Source: Psychrobacter sp. APC 3426 (GTDB lineage: Bacteria; Pseudomonadota; Gammaproteobacteria; Pseudomonadales; Moraxellaceae). From it: a stretch of 64,000 nucleotides of DNA. The notes under the pieces are model-generated. The model saw only the letters and a program-made list of their open reading frames with translations. It was not told the origin of the DNA and made no database searches. Positions 46,092-55,019 of this stretch are shown here, one piece after another. The translations under genes and the position numbers were made by a program. Numbering within the stretch: position 1 is the first letter of the stretch; every line of letters starts with the position of its first letter. The stretch is from contig NZ_JASDCF010000002.1 in NCBI RefSeq assembly GCF_030408035.1, forward strand, positions 124,001 through 188,000. The letters run 5' to 3'.

Positions 46092-47498
46092 TTACTTTAG
46101 TTCGACGGTTGCGCCATTTTCGATATTGGCATAAACCTCTAACACATCCCAGTTGGTTAAACGTACACAACCCGCTGATGCTTGGCGACTGATGCCTTCA
46201 GGCTTCGGTGAACCATGAATACCATATGATGGTTTAGATAAACCCATCCATACCACGCCGACAGGGTTATTCGGACCTGGTGGTAACATGTGCACTTTTT
46301 TCTGAGCGCCATCACCGACAGTGGCTTTATACCAAGGCATTTTTACTTTATTAATAATCTTAAAGCTGCCTTGTGGCGATGGTGTAGCATCACTACCAAT
46401 CGTAGTTGGATAAGTGGCAACCAGTTTATCACCATTATAGGCATATAGCGTTTTGCTTGCTTTATCAGCAACAACACGGTTGATACGCTGGTTAAGCGGA
46501 CCACGAGTGTTCAATACGGTGATAGTTTCGCCAGCTTTGTACTCTTTGTTTTTATTTAATTTGTCTAAGTAGCGCACGTCCATGTGGAAGCGTTCGCCCA
46601 GCATCTCTTTAATATCTTGATAATATAACCCTTTCATTTTTGACTTGGCTTCTGAGCCAGAAGGGGTAGTCGCAAAGTTGGTATTGATATCATCTTCAGT
46701 CAGCGTGTAAGTCACCAATACTGGCTTATTAGCTGGAATGTTTTTAATCAAAGCGTTCCAGGTTTTCTGATCCATCTTACCGGTTGCCGGCAAGCCTTTC
46801 ATGTTCTGAAAGTTGATAAGGGCTTTTTTACTATTCATACCCCAACCGCCATCGATAGGACCAGGAGACGCATGGTTCCAGTCGAGCAATGCTTGCATCT
46901 TGATCGTCATTGCTGAGTTGACTTTCATGTTAGGAGACCAGACAGCATCGTTTACTTGTTTGGCATAGTTGGACAAGTTCAGTGTGGTATATCTCTTACC
47001 ATCTTTGTCTTCGATGTTTTTGATGGTAGGGTCATCACTGAAGTCTTGACGTTTTTCATGATCAGGCAATTCAAAAGAGAGTGGGTCAGAGGAGTCCACA
47101 GAGGATACATCGCTAGGAGAGGCAAATGCTTGACCTTCACTGATATCATCAGTGCTGTCAGACTGCTCGTCTTTTAGTGTTAGCTCAGCGGCACTCATAT
47201 TGTCTGCAGCAGGTGCTTTAGGTTGTGCAGTTGCTGTTTTTTTCTTTGAATCAATCAGCTGAGTCATGCTGTCAGCTGGTTTTTCTTTAGTGACGTTTGA
47301 CTTGGTAGCACGAGCATCAGTAGCGCTGCTACGATTCTCTTGGACATCGAGGCTTACTTTTTTGGCGATATTAGGCAGTGCGTCAGCGGTGCGTACTGGC
47401 AATGTGCGAGTCGTATCAGCTGGCGCGGCAAGCGCACTTACACTAGCGCTAACGACAGCGATAGATATAGCGGTAATAAGAGGTTTTATTGTCATCAT
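46092..47498 (-). CDS. L,D-transpeptidase (YkuD) with peptidoglycan-binding domain
   Basis: 468 residues, periplasmic. Sec signal peptide at 1-26 (LITAISIAVVSASVSALA). A disordered Asp/Ser/Lys-rich region follows to about 150, then a PG_binding_1 domain at about 190-250 (MQALLDWNHASPGPIDGGWG...), a LysM-like remnant (AGETITVLNTRG) and the YkuD catalytic domain from about 345. The active site HGSPKPEGISRQASAGCVRL has the His and the nucleophilic Cys. It may make 3-3 cross-links or anchor proteins to the wall; the sequence does not decide. Alternative ATG at 47495. Confidence 0.9.
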   Translation of the reverse strand: MMTIKPLITAISIAVVSASVSALAAPADTTRTLPVRTADALPNIAKKVSLDVQENRSSATDARATKSNVTKEKPADSMTQLIDSKKKTATAQPKAPAADNMSAAELTLKDEQSDSTDDISEGQAFASPSDVSSVDSSDPLSFELPDHEKRQDFSDDPTIKNIEDKDGKRYTTLNLSNYAKQVNDAVWSPNMKVNSAMTIKMQALLDWNHASPGPIDGGWGMNSKKALINFQNMKGLPATGKMDQKTWNALIKNIPANKPVLVTYTLTEDDINTNFATTPSGSEAKSKMKGLYYQDIKEMLGERFHMDVRYLDKLNKNKEYKAGETITVLNTRGPLNQRINRVVADKASKTLYAYNGDKLVATYPTTIGSDATPSPQGSFKIINKVKMPWYKATVGDGAQKKVHMLPPGPNNPVGVVWMGLSKPSYGIHGSPKPEGISRQASAGCVRLTNWDVLEVYANIENGATVELK

Positions 47499-47744
47499 AT
47501 TGAATTACTTGTGGTTGCTACTAATGGGGCTATTATGCGCATAATTTCGATGCTTCGCAAACTTTTGATACATGTTTTTTTATCTTATACTTGCTAAACG
47601 TCAACTGCTGACGTATTCACTACAGTTGGGCAATAATTTAGCGAAAATGTGTATAGGGTAATGCTAGATACTTACTGTTTTACTGCTTTTGAAAATGAAT
47701 CACATCACTTGGTAAGTGTCGGCATATGATTAGTCATGCAAATA

Positions 47745-47774
47745 TTGGCGCTATTTAATGTTTACGTCTATAAT
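47745..47774 (+). promoter_or_regulatory. Putative promoter of prmB-aroC
   Basis: TTGGCG (47745-47750), 18-base spacer, TATAAT (47769-47774), 98 bases before prmB. The rest of the 373-base divergent gap 47499-47871 shows nothing else that I can name. Confidence 0.5.
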
Positions 47775-47871
47775 AGTGAACGAATTTTTTATTTAATAGA
47801 TCGGCTTTTATCAGAGGGCGATTTAACCCACCCGCATGTAGTCAGTGAGCATGTAATCAGCAAGGTGCGAT

Positions 47872-49047
47872 ATGTCAGAAGATCAAACAATGAGCGCAGA
47901 AGAGTTTCAAAATCAATACTTCAATGAAGATGGGTCACAGATCCTAGAGGGCGATATGGAGTATGATTTAGAGGCTGGGCTGCTCGGTGAGCACGATCAG
48001 TTTGCCAATTTGCATGCAGAGCTAGAAGAAGCGCGTGAACAGCTAGTCAGTATCCGTGATTTCATTCGTTTTTCAGTCACGCAGCTACGCAACTATGATG
48101 TGGTCGTCGCGCAAGGTACTACTGATGAATTTGCAGAAGCGTCTGCTATTGTTTTGCATTCTTTATCTTTGGACTGGTCAGCCAATGAGCAAATCCTCGA
48201 TTGCCGCCTGACCTCTTCAGAAAAGCAGTTGGTTCTCAGTCTGCTAGAAGAGCGTATCGCTGAGCGTAAACCACTAAGCTATTTGATTAATTTATCCTAC
48301 TTCTGTGACTTGCCTTTTTATGTCGATGAACGCGTGCTCATCCCACGCTCACCGATAGCGGAATTGATTCGCCAGCAGTTTCATCCGTACTTCGATGTCA
48401 ATGAGCTTGCCAAGCCACTCGGAATGAATGTCAACGAGCAAACCTCAGTGTTTTATGATCATGGCTTGGATGTCAAACAGTTATCGCAGCCTGAGCGTAT
48501 TCTAGACTTATGTACAGGTTCTGGTTGTATTGCTATCGCACTGGCGACACGTTTTGTTGATGCGTTGGTTGATGCGGTCGATATTGATAAAGGCGCGCTT
48601 GAAGTGGCGATGGTCAACGTTGATCACCATGATCTTGGTCATCAAGTGAATGTGATTGAGTCGGATTTATTTGCGAAGATTCCAAGCGAGCATCAGTATG
48701 AGCTCATCGTGACCAATCCGCCATATGTCGATGCTGCTATCATGGCAGACTTGCCACCTGAATTCCTATATGAGCCTGAGCATGCACTGGCTGCAGGTCA
48801 AGATGGACTGGACTTAGTACACCGTATTTTATTTGAATCGTCGGACTATTTAAGTCCTGAAGGGTTGCTGATCTGTGAAGTAGGTGATAGCGAATGGGCA
48901 CTTAAACAAGCTTATCCTGAAATCCAGTTTGATTGGCTGAAATTTGCCCACGGTGGTCATGGTGTCTTTGCGATTACCTATGATGAGCTTGTTGCAAATC
49001 GTCAGCTGTTTGCTGCTTATGTACAGTTATTAGATGGTATGCAATAA
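47872..49047 (+). CDS. prmB: Ribosomal protein L3 glutamine methyltransferase
   Basis: N5-glutamine methyltransferase that modifies L3. 391 residues, longer than E. coli PrmB (310): an acidic N-terminal extension of about 50 residues and an insert of about 35 (NELAKPLGMNVNEQ...) just before SAM motif I. Motifs: FYVDERVLIPRSPIAELI, LDLCTGSGCIAIALA, and catalytic IVTNPPYVD. Starts at ATG 47872 after AAGG. aroC follows after 57 bases, a conserved pairing. Confidence 0.93.
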   Translation: MSEDQTMSAEEFQNQYFNEDGSQILEGDMEYDLEAGLLGEHDQFANLHAELEEAREQLVSIRDFIRFSVTQLRNYDVVVAQGTTDEFAEASAIVLHSLSLDWSANEQILDCRLTSSEKQLVLSLLEERIAERKPLSYLINLSYFCDLPFYVDERVLIPRSPIAELIRQQFHPYFDVNELAKPLGMNVNEQTSVFYDHGLDVKQLSQPERILDLCTGSGCIAIALATRFVDALVDAVDIDKGALEVAMVNVDHHDLGHQVNVIESDLFAKIPSEHQYELIVTNPPYVDAAIMADLPPEFLYEPEHALAAGQDGLDLVHRILFESSDYLSPEGLLICEVGDSEWALKQAYPEIQFDWLKFAHGGHGVFAITYDELVANRQLFAAYVQLLDGMQ

Positions 49048-49104
49048 AACCATCAAGACTGGCACTGAAATTAAAAAATCGACTTCATTTATTTAAGGAT
49101 AAAT

Positions 49105-50208
49105 ATGGCAGGCAATAGTATTGGGCAGGTTTTTACGGTGACAACTTGCGGTGAGTCGCATGGTGCTGGCCTGTTGGCAATCGTCGATGGCGTGCCACCA
49201 GGTTTGGCGTTAGCCGCAGACGATTTGCAGGTAGATTTGGACCGCCGCAAACCGGGTACGTCTAAGTACTCAACCCAGCGCCGCGAGTCTGACGAAGTCG
49301 AGATTATCTCTGGCGTGTTCGAAGGTAAAACCACTGGTACGTCTATTGGTCTGCTGATTCGTAACACCAACCAAAAATCAAAAGACTATAGCGAGATTAA
49401 AGACACTTTTCGCCCAGGTCATGCTGACTATACTTATAGTATGAAGTATGGTTTTCGTGACTATCGCGGTGGCGGGCGCTCATCTGCACGTGAGACGGCG
49501 ATGCGAGTCGCAGCGGGTGCTATCGCTAAGAAATATCTGCAAGATCGCTTGGGCGTGCAAATCCGTGGTCATGTCACCCAAATTGGCAATGAATATAGTA
49601 ACGTCACAGACCCCAGCCAAATTGACTGGGATTTTGTGAATAGTAATCCGTTCTTCACTGCTGATAAAGAGGCGGTCGGTCGCTTTGAGACGTTGATAGA
49701 TAATCTACGCCGAGAAGGGACTAGCTGCGGGGCGAAGCTAGAAGTTATCGCCAGTGGTGTACCGGTCGGACTTGGTGAGCCAGTATTCGATCGCTTAGAC
49801 GCTGATATTGCCCATGCGATGATGAGTATCAATGCGGTCAAAGGCGTAGAAATTGGTGACGGTATGGCGGTGGCTGGGCAGTTTGGGCATACTTCTCGTG
49901 ATGAGCTGACCCCAGATGGTTTCACTGCCAATCATGCTGGCGGTATCTTGGGCGGTATCTCGTCAGGACAAGATATCAGTGTCAGTATCGCGCTTAAGCC
50001 AACCTCTAGTATTACTACCCCTGGTAAGAGCATAAATACAGATGGTGAAGCAATTGATATGCTAACCAAAGGTCGTCATGATCCTTGCGTTGGTGTACGT
50101 GCAACGCCCATTGCAGAAGCCATGCTAGCGATTGTATTGCTCGATCATTATCTGCGTCATCGTGGTCAAAACGGGGATGTTAAGCAACCGGTAGAATCGA
50201 TTACTTAG
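49105..50208 (+). CDS. aroC: Chorismate synthase
   Basis: Last step of the shikimate pathway (EPSP to chorismate, FMN-dependent). 367 residues. Signatures: [19 protein letters not shown] near the N terminus, [30 protein letters not shown], and [17 protein letters not shown] near the C terminus. AAGGAT ribosome site before ATG 49105. Probably in one transcript with prmB, ending at the terminator 50239-50291. Confidence 0.97.
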   Translation: MAGNSIGQVFTVTTCGESHGAGLLAIVDGVPPGLALAADDLQVDLDRRKPGTSKYSTQRRESDEVEIISGVFEGKTTGTSIGLLIRNTNQKSKDYSEIKDTFRPGHADYTYSMKYGFRDYRGGGRSSARETAMRVAAGAIAKKYLQDRLGVQIRGHVTQIGNEYSNVTDPSQIDWDFVNSNPFFTADKEAVGRFETLIDNLRREGTSCGAKLEVIASGVPVGLGEPVFDRLDADIAHAMMSINAVKGVEIGDGMAVAGQFGHTSRDELTPDGFTANHAGGILGGISSGQDISVSIALKPTSSITTPGKSINTDGEAIDMLTKGRHDPCVGVRATPIAEAMLAIVLLDHYLRHRGQNGDVKQPVESIT

Positions 50209-50238
50209 AGTCGCCTCAAAGTATATTATAAAGCGATT

Positions 50239-50291
50239 AGCCCTATATCGTTTCTAATGAAATATTATTAGAAACGATATAGGGCTTTTTT
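50239..50291 (+). terminator. Strong terminator after aroC
   Basis: A perfect 20-bp stem (50239-50258 with 50267-50286), eight-base loop, and T run to 50291. Confidence 0.95.
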
Positions 50292-50357
50292 GTGGATGTT
50301 TAAGAGGGTAATTATCCAGTCGATGGTTGAGTTCTAGTTGGCAAATTAATAGCAGTC

Positions 50358-50543
50358 TTAAGCTGCCAATTGATAATCATCAATAGCCACACACTGCTGA
50401 TGACGAAAAACCAATAATAATTGCTGACTGGGAATGGCCAACCAATGGCCAAATTCAATACTGTCGATGCCTTGATTTAACAAAGTCTGTGCGCAATGCT
50501 GGCGGTTCTGACCTAACAAGCTTTTAATAACAATATGTTGCAT
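50358..50543 (-). CDS. Small hypothetical protein
   Basis: 61 residues, not recognised. ATG 50543 follows an AAGAGAG ribosome-like site. The sequence is rich in Gln and hydrophobic residues (LLLVFRHQQCVAIDDYQLAA) with no membrane segment. It lies 119 bases after creC, where creD sits in enterobacteria, but is unrelated to CreD as far as I can see. Confidence 0.4.
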   Translation of the reverse strand: MQHIVIKSLLGQNRQHCAQTLLNQGIDSIEFGHWLAIPSQQLLLVFRHQQCVAIDDYQLAA

Positions 50544-50662
50544 AGAATTTCTCTCTTAAGTTTTATTTACGAATTTGAATAACGCTATCGTAAAACAAAG
50601 AGATAGAAAATATATGTAGGAATGATGGAAAGTTAATGAACTGTAATAAATACTCGTCCTTT

Positions 50663-52495
50663 TTAATCTTTAGCCAAGGGTAGGGTAATGCTTACCATCA
50701 CGCCAGAACGTTTAGTGATAGCAGCCTTTCTATCATCGTTAGCATTAACATTACGAATAGCCACATGGCCTCCGTGATGTTCAATCACTTGTTTGACCAA
50801 GGTTAAACCAAGACCAGTGCTTTTCTTGAGGGTGCTACTAGACATACTAGGCTGTTCTTGTTCAATGCTTAGTGTTGGGCTCTTATCTGATGAATATTCT
50901 GATGACAATTCTGGTAAATGTTCTGCTGAACTGTTAAAAGACTGGCTTTGATGAGATAGGCTGAAATAACGGTCAAAAGCTTTATCAACCGCATAATCAG
51001 GCAACAGTTTACCGTCATTAAAGATATCAATGATTACAGTTTGCGCTGTGTTGTGAGTATGGATACTGACAATGCTCTCAGCAAAATGAATGGCATTATC
51101 TAACACGTTTTGTAGCACTTGTACCAACCAGAACTGATCGGCGAAAACACTGGTATTTGCCAACACATCTGGCTGTAAATTTGTTGTTTCTGTAAAGTGT
51201 TTATTATCAAGATAGATGTCAATAGGTGTTAGATGTTGCTGTTGCAACTTAGCGGCATTGTCTTTTGTTAAGCTTTGAAGTAACGGTAGTAAAGGTGTTA
51301 GCTGTCGATTCAGCTTAAAGCTTGGTTGCTCAACCTTGGCAAGTAACAGCAGTCGATCAATCAGCTGCTGCATTTTGATGCTTTGCTCACCAACGGTTCG
51401 GATGAGCATCTGCCGATCTTCTTTATCAAGTAAAGTGCCATCAAGTCCATCATCCTCTAGTAGCTCGCTGCTGGCACGAATTGCCGTTAAAGGGCTTTTT
51501 AGCTCATGAGTGAGAGTATGGACATAGTCAGTGACATAGGCTCTGTTTTCTAAGCGATATTTCATCGACTCAATAGTATCTGTTAGGCTATTAAGCTCAT
51601 GACCTAAGTAAAAGTAAGGTTTTTTGGTGTCCTCAGCCAGCGCACTTGTATATTGGGTAACTAGGGTTATGCTTTGCTTAAGCCACCATGCGACCAGCCC
51701 TGCTAAGATAAGGGCAACGATACTAATGAGCAAGGCAGTGAAAAGCATGCGATTGCGTGTATTGTCCAGATAAGGCAACACGCTATCGACAGGCTTACCA
51801 ACACTCACCACCCCGATAAGATTGCCTATCTCATCTTTGATAGGCTGTGCCACATACATGATTGAGCTACCATGTGTGCTATTAATATCTGGAGTACTTC
51901 TAACCCCGTATAGTCCTTTTAAAGTGAGATAGACATCATTCCAGCGGCTATAATCTTCACCTTCAGCATTTTTAGACGTTGGCAGTGAGTCATAAATAAC
52001 CTTACCATCACTATCTGTCACATAGATGCGAAAGCTGCTGCGAGTTTTTTTCTGATGAAGGGGCGCTTTAATGCTATCAAGCGATCTTGAACTAGAGATG
52101 TTATTGGCTGGCTTAGTTAAGGTAGGCGTACCGATAAAGGCGCTGTCAAGCTGCTGTTGAAAGCCATCCTCAAACAGCTCGCCTGACTGTAAGGGCAACT
52201 GTAGACTTGTAGCGAGCAATCTACTGGTATCTAACAAGGTATCTTCGATGACTTGCTGCGCTGTCGGTTTGACATAACCAAACAGCTGAGTAAACACTAC
52301 CACACCGCAAAAGATAAGTACTAAAGCGACCGCCAGCCAAATCCTGAAAAAAATACTCAAATTCAGTAATCGTTTAGGCTCAGTCGTTTGTTGAGCAACG
52401 CCAATAGGATGCAGTTTTGCATACCAATTGCTTTGATCAGTATGGACGCTTTCATTGGCATGGCTACTAACGTTTTCTTTAGCTTTAGAATTCAT
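50663..52495 (-). CDS. creC: Sensor histidine kinase CreC
   Basis: Membrane sensor of the CreBC system, linked in other bacteria to carbon source, beta-lactam and wall stress responses. 610 residues against about 474 in E. coli. First membrane segment at about 48-70, periplasmic sensor with EDYSRWNDVYLTLKGLYGVRST and MYVAQPIKDEIG as in E. coli CreC, second segment at about 250-270, phospho-acceptor His in LTHELKSPLTAIR (about 328), and HATPase with NVLDNAIHFA and GLGLTLVKQVIEHHGG. A Ser/Glu-rich insert of about 45 residues lies in the ATP-lid region. The N-terminal ~45 residues are a cytosolic extension. Confidence 0.92.
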   Translation of the reverse strand: MNSKAKENVSSHANESVHTDQSNWYAKLHPIGVAQQTTEPKRLLNLSIFFRIWLAVALVLIFCGVVVFTQLFGYVKPTAQQVIEDTLLDTSRLLATSLQLPLQSGELFEDGFQQQLDSAFIGTPTLTKPANNISSSRSLDSIKAPLHQKKTRSSFRIYVTDSDGKVIYDSLPTSKNAEGEDYSRWNDVYLTLKGLYGVRSTPDINSTHGSSIMYVAQPIKDEIGNLIGVVSVGKPVDSVLPYLDNTRNRMLFTALLISIVALILAGLVAWWLKQSITLVTQYTSALAEDTKKPYFYLGHELNSLTDTIESMKYRLENRAYVTDYVHTLTHELKSPLTAIRASSELLEDDGLDGTLLDKEDRQMLIRTVGEQSIKMQQLIDRLLLLAKVEQPSFKLNRQLTPLLPLLQSLTKDNAAKLQQQHLTPIDIYLDNKHFTETTNLQPDVLANTSVFADQFWLVQVLQNVLDNAIHFAESIVSIHTHNTAQTVIIDIFNDGKLLPDYAVDKAFDRYFSLSHQSQSFNSSAEHLPELSSEYSSDKSPTLSIEQEQPSMSSSTLKKSTGLGLTLVKQVIEHHGGHVAIRNVNANDDRKAAITKRSGVMVSITLPLAKD

Positions 52496-52549
52496 ATATT
52501 TGGAGGTGCTATTTAAAGTTGTAAAATGCCAGTACTAAGTAAGATATAG

Positions 52550-53371
52550 CTAAGCAGGGCATAATGCATAACCCAATCCGCGATGCGTATGGATGACATC
52601 AATGCTTGGGTCAATGGTTGCCAGCTGCTTGCGAATTGACTTGATATGGCTATCTATCGTTCGCGCTAGACGATGATCTGGATAATCGCTCACCGCATTT
52701 AACAGCTGTTCACGGCTAAAGACTTGATTGGGTGCTTGTAATAAGGTCAATAAGATTTTGCGTTCTGTATTGCTCAGCTCAAGTTTTTGCTCTTGCCACT
52801 TTAAAGAATAATTGAGCGGTTGGTAATGCCAGACACCAGACTGGCACTCAAACGTTAATGCTTGCCCTGACATATTATGAGAAGAGACTGTATTAGATGA
52901 GGTGCTAGATGAGAGGCTAGGTGAAGTGTCATCAGTCGCATTATCTGTTGCTGTTGTATGAGCAGCAGTTTGCTCGTACAGTAACTGTTCACGTCGCCAA
53001 ATGGCTTTTAGGCGGGCGACCAATTCTCTCGGACTAAAAGGCTTGGCGCAATAATCATCACCGCCCATCTCTAAACCTAAAATACGATCGACCTCATCAC
53101 TACGCGCGGTCAAAAACACTACAGGCACATCTTTTAACGTGCCAATATCAGGCGTATGGCGTATTTGTTGACATAAGCTCAAACCATCACCGTCTGGTAG
53201 TCCTACATCCAAAATAATAGCCGATAAATCTTGCGCCTCATTACTATGCAGCATCGGCAGCACGCTACTAGCATTATCTAGCCAAGTGATTTTCCAACCT
53301 TCACGCTTGCAAGTAACTTTAAGAGACATGGCAATAGCAGGGTCATCTTCTACCAATAAAATATGGTTCAT
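52550..53371 (-). CDS. creB: Response regulator CreB
   Basis: OmpR-type regulator paired with CreC. 273 residues from ATG 53371 (MNHILLVEDDP); the frame extends further up to 53470 but those residues are not family-like. REC domain with phospho-acceptor Asp55 in IILDVGLPDGDG and Lys in YCAKPFSP; C-terminal winged helix with LELSNTERKILLTLL and RTIDSHIKSIRKQL. The linker is a long Ser/Thr/Asn-rich insert (about 145-175). 54 bases separate it from creC. Confidence 0.94.
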   Translation of the reverse strand: MNHILLVEDDPAIAMSLKVTCKREGWKITWLDNASSVLPMLHSNEAQDLSAIILDVGLPDGDGLSLCQQIRHTPDIGTLKDVPVVFLTARSDEVDRILGLEMGGDDYCAKPFSPRELVARLKAIWRREQLLYEQTAAHTTATDNATDDTSPSLSSSTSSNTVSSHNMSGQALTFECQSGVWHYQPLNYSLKWQEQKLELSNTERKILLTLLQAPNQVFSREQLLNAVSDYPDHRLARTIDSHIKSIRKQLATIDPSIDVIHTHRGLGYALCPA

Positions 53372-53740
53372 AAGCTTTATATCGTTATATGGGAAAAGTA
53401 ATTTGTAGTGAATTGGCGTAAATAATGCTCGTCTATATACGAACATTGAAAAATAATAATAGGGCGTCATAAAGTAGCTAGAGCGCTACATCAAAATTAT
53501 TAAATTATCGTAGCATAAAAGCATGGTTATATTCTGCCATCTCCTATCAAACGATGTGAAAAATTGATGGAAACTCGATTGGTTAATCCGTGAGTTTTTG
53601 ATTAGCAGTTTTGCCTAAAGGCTGTAAAATAACGGGCATTATGATAATAAAGAAGAAACTAGAGAGATGGCAAATGTCTCTACTATTGGAAGTATGAGTT
53701 TTTTAAATATGTGATTTTCTATAAAAGGAATACAGGAAAT
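53372..53740. other. Divergent region creB / carboxylesterase
   Basis: 369 bases, AT-rich. Presumably carries both promoters. I find no clear -35/-10 pair and no RNA gene. Confidence 0.4.
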
Positions 53741-54412
53741 ATGAATAACTATTTAGATGCAGTCGTTGTTGAACATAATCCATCACAAAAGAAGATAGAC
53801 AGAGCCGTGATTTGGCTGCATGGCTTGGGTGCTAGCGGTAATGACTTCGAGCCAGTTGTGCCACAGCTAGGTTTAGCGAATGACATGGCAGTACGTTTTA
53901 TTTTTCCGCATGCGCCGCAGATTCCAGTGACAGTAAATGGTGGTATGGTGATGCCGGCATGGTATGATATTTTGGAGATGAGCCTTGAACGCAAAGTCGA
54001 TACCGCTCAAATTGAAACATCTTCTCAGCGCATACAGGACTTGATTGAGCGTGAGATTGAGCGTGGCGTGTTGCCTGAGCATATTGTTATTGCTGGGTTC
54101 TCACAGGGCGGGGCAGTGGCTTATCATGTGGCGCTCGGCTATCCTAAGCGTTTGGCGGGTTTGATGACATTGTCTACTTATCTCGCGACCAATGATAATA
54201 TCAATTATAGTGCAGCCAATAAAGACATGCCGATTTTGATTGAACACGGTACTCACGATCCCGTCGTTCCTGTTATATTGGGCGAGCAAGCACAGCAGTT
54301 TTTGTCGAATAAAGGGTATAATGTTGACTATAATACTTATCCGATGGCGCATCAGGTGTGTATGCCACAGATTCAAAATATCGGTAAGTGGATGAACAAG
54401 GTTTTAGCTTAG
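53741..54412 (+). CDS. Alpha/beta-hydrolase carboxylesterase
   Basis: Phospholipase/carboxylesterase family (EstB/ acyl-protein thioesterase-like), cytosolic. 223 residues from ATG 53741, which has ACAGGAAAT upstream; the longer frame from 53711 uses an unlikely GTG. Nucleophile Ser in GFSQGG (about 114), Asp in THDPVVP (about 170) and His in MAHQVC (about 200) complete the triad; oxyanion region WLHGLGASGNDF. It precedes ssrA directly. Substrate unknown; esters of short to medium acyl chains are typical. Confidence 0.9.
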   Translation: MNNYLDAVVVEHNPSQKKIDRAVIWLHGLGASGNDFEPVVPQLGLANDMAVRFIFPHAPQIPVTVNGGMVMPAWYDILEMSLERKVDTAQIETSSQRIQDLIEREIERGVLPEHIVIAGFSQGGAVAYHVALGYPKRLAGLMTLSTYLATNDNINYSAANKDMPILIEHGTHDPVVPVILGEQAQQFLSNKGYNVDYNTYPMAHQVCMPQIQNIGKWMNKVLA

Positions 54413-54454
54413 CTGATTGAGCTGTAACGTAATGTAATAAGGGCTGTCTATAGG

Positions 54455-54484
54455 TTGAAAAGCTATCGATAAATCCTATATAAT
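54455..54484 (+). promoter_or_regulatory. ssrA promoter
   Basis: TTGAAA (54455-54460), 18-base spacer, TATAAT (54479-54484). Transcription would start near 54491, leaving a short 5' leader for removal by RNase P, as in E. coli. Confidence 0.75.
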
Positions 54485-54497
54485 AGTCAGTCTTATT

Positions 54498-54856
54498 GGG
54501 GATGTTCTGGCTTCGACGCTGGTGATGAAACTCAATGATGCATGTCGAGAGTGTATGTCCTCTCGTTAATCAAACATATATTGTTATAGTCGCAAACGAC
54601 GAAACTTACGCTCTAGCAGCTTAAACCCTGCTTACTTGGTTGCTGATCACCTACAGTTGGTTAACTAAGTTGAAGCGTCCGCATGTAGGCTCGCCACAAG
54701 GGATTGTCTCAATCGCTTGGGTTCAAAAGTAGAGAATCGTCCAATCCATCCTGACTGTCGGATCGGTGCGGACTAAAACTAAAGACAGAAACTAAACATG
54801 TAGATTCATGAGCGTAATGCTGGCGGACGCGGGTTCAACTCCCGCCATCTCCACCA
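54498..54856 (+). ncRNA. ssrA: Transfer-messenger RNA (tmRNA)
   Basis: Rescues stalled ribosomes and tags the peptide. The 5' end GGGGATGTTCTGGCTTCGAC and the 3' end with GGTTCAACTCCCGCC and ATCTCCACCA form the alanyl-tRNA-like part. The reading frame at 54592-54624 encodes ANDETYALAA and a TAA stop, close to the E. coli ANDENYALAA tag. 359 nt including encoded CCA. The 3' end is the insertion point of the prophage and remains complete after integration. Confidence 0.97.
54826..54856 (+). other. Probable attL core in the 3' end of ssrA
   Basis: The tRNA-like 3' end of ssrA is a frequent target of tyrosine recombinases, and an integrase gene starts 163 bases downstream. I infer that the crossover lies within the T-arm to CCA end; the precise core needs attR, which is outside the window (no second copy of the ssrA 3' end is seen before 64000). 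Confidence 0.6.
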
Positions 54857-54865
54857 AACAACGAT

Positions 54866-54903
54866 AAAGGGTAGACCGTCATAGACTGTCTGCCCTTTAT
54901 TTT
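54866..54903 (+). terminator. Terminator after ssrA
   Basis: AAAGGGTAGAC and GTCTGCCCTTT pair with one G-T, loop of eleven bases, followed by ATTTT. It is on the prophage side of the junction, so the phage supplies or restores it. Confidence 0.75.
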
Positions 54904-54957
54904 GGGCGTTTTTCAGGTTTTAAGTTCTATCTCGTCCTATGGCGTTCCGTATAGAAT

Positions 54958-55006
54958 GTTGGTATTATTGTTGGTATTGAGCAGTACCAACATGGACAAT
55001 ACCAAC
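54958..55006. repeat. Four 7-bp sites (two direct, two inverted) before the integrase gene
   Basis: GTTGGTA at 54958-54964 and 54970-54976, and its inverse TACCAAC at 54985-54991 and 55000-55006. The second and fourth extend to a perfect 12-bp inverted pair (54968-54979, 54997-55008). Position between attL and int suits integrase arm-type sites or an operator of int. Confidence 0.6.
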
Positions 55007-55019
55007 AAAGGATAGGACC

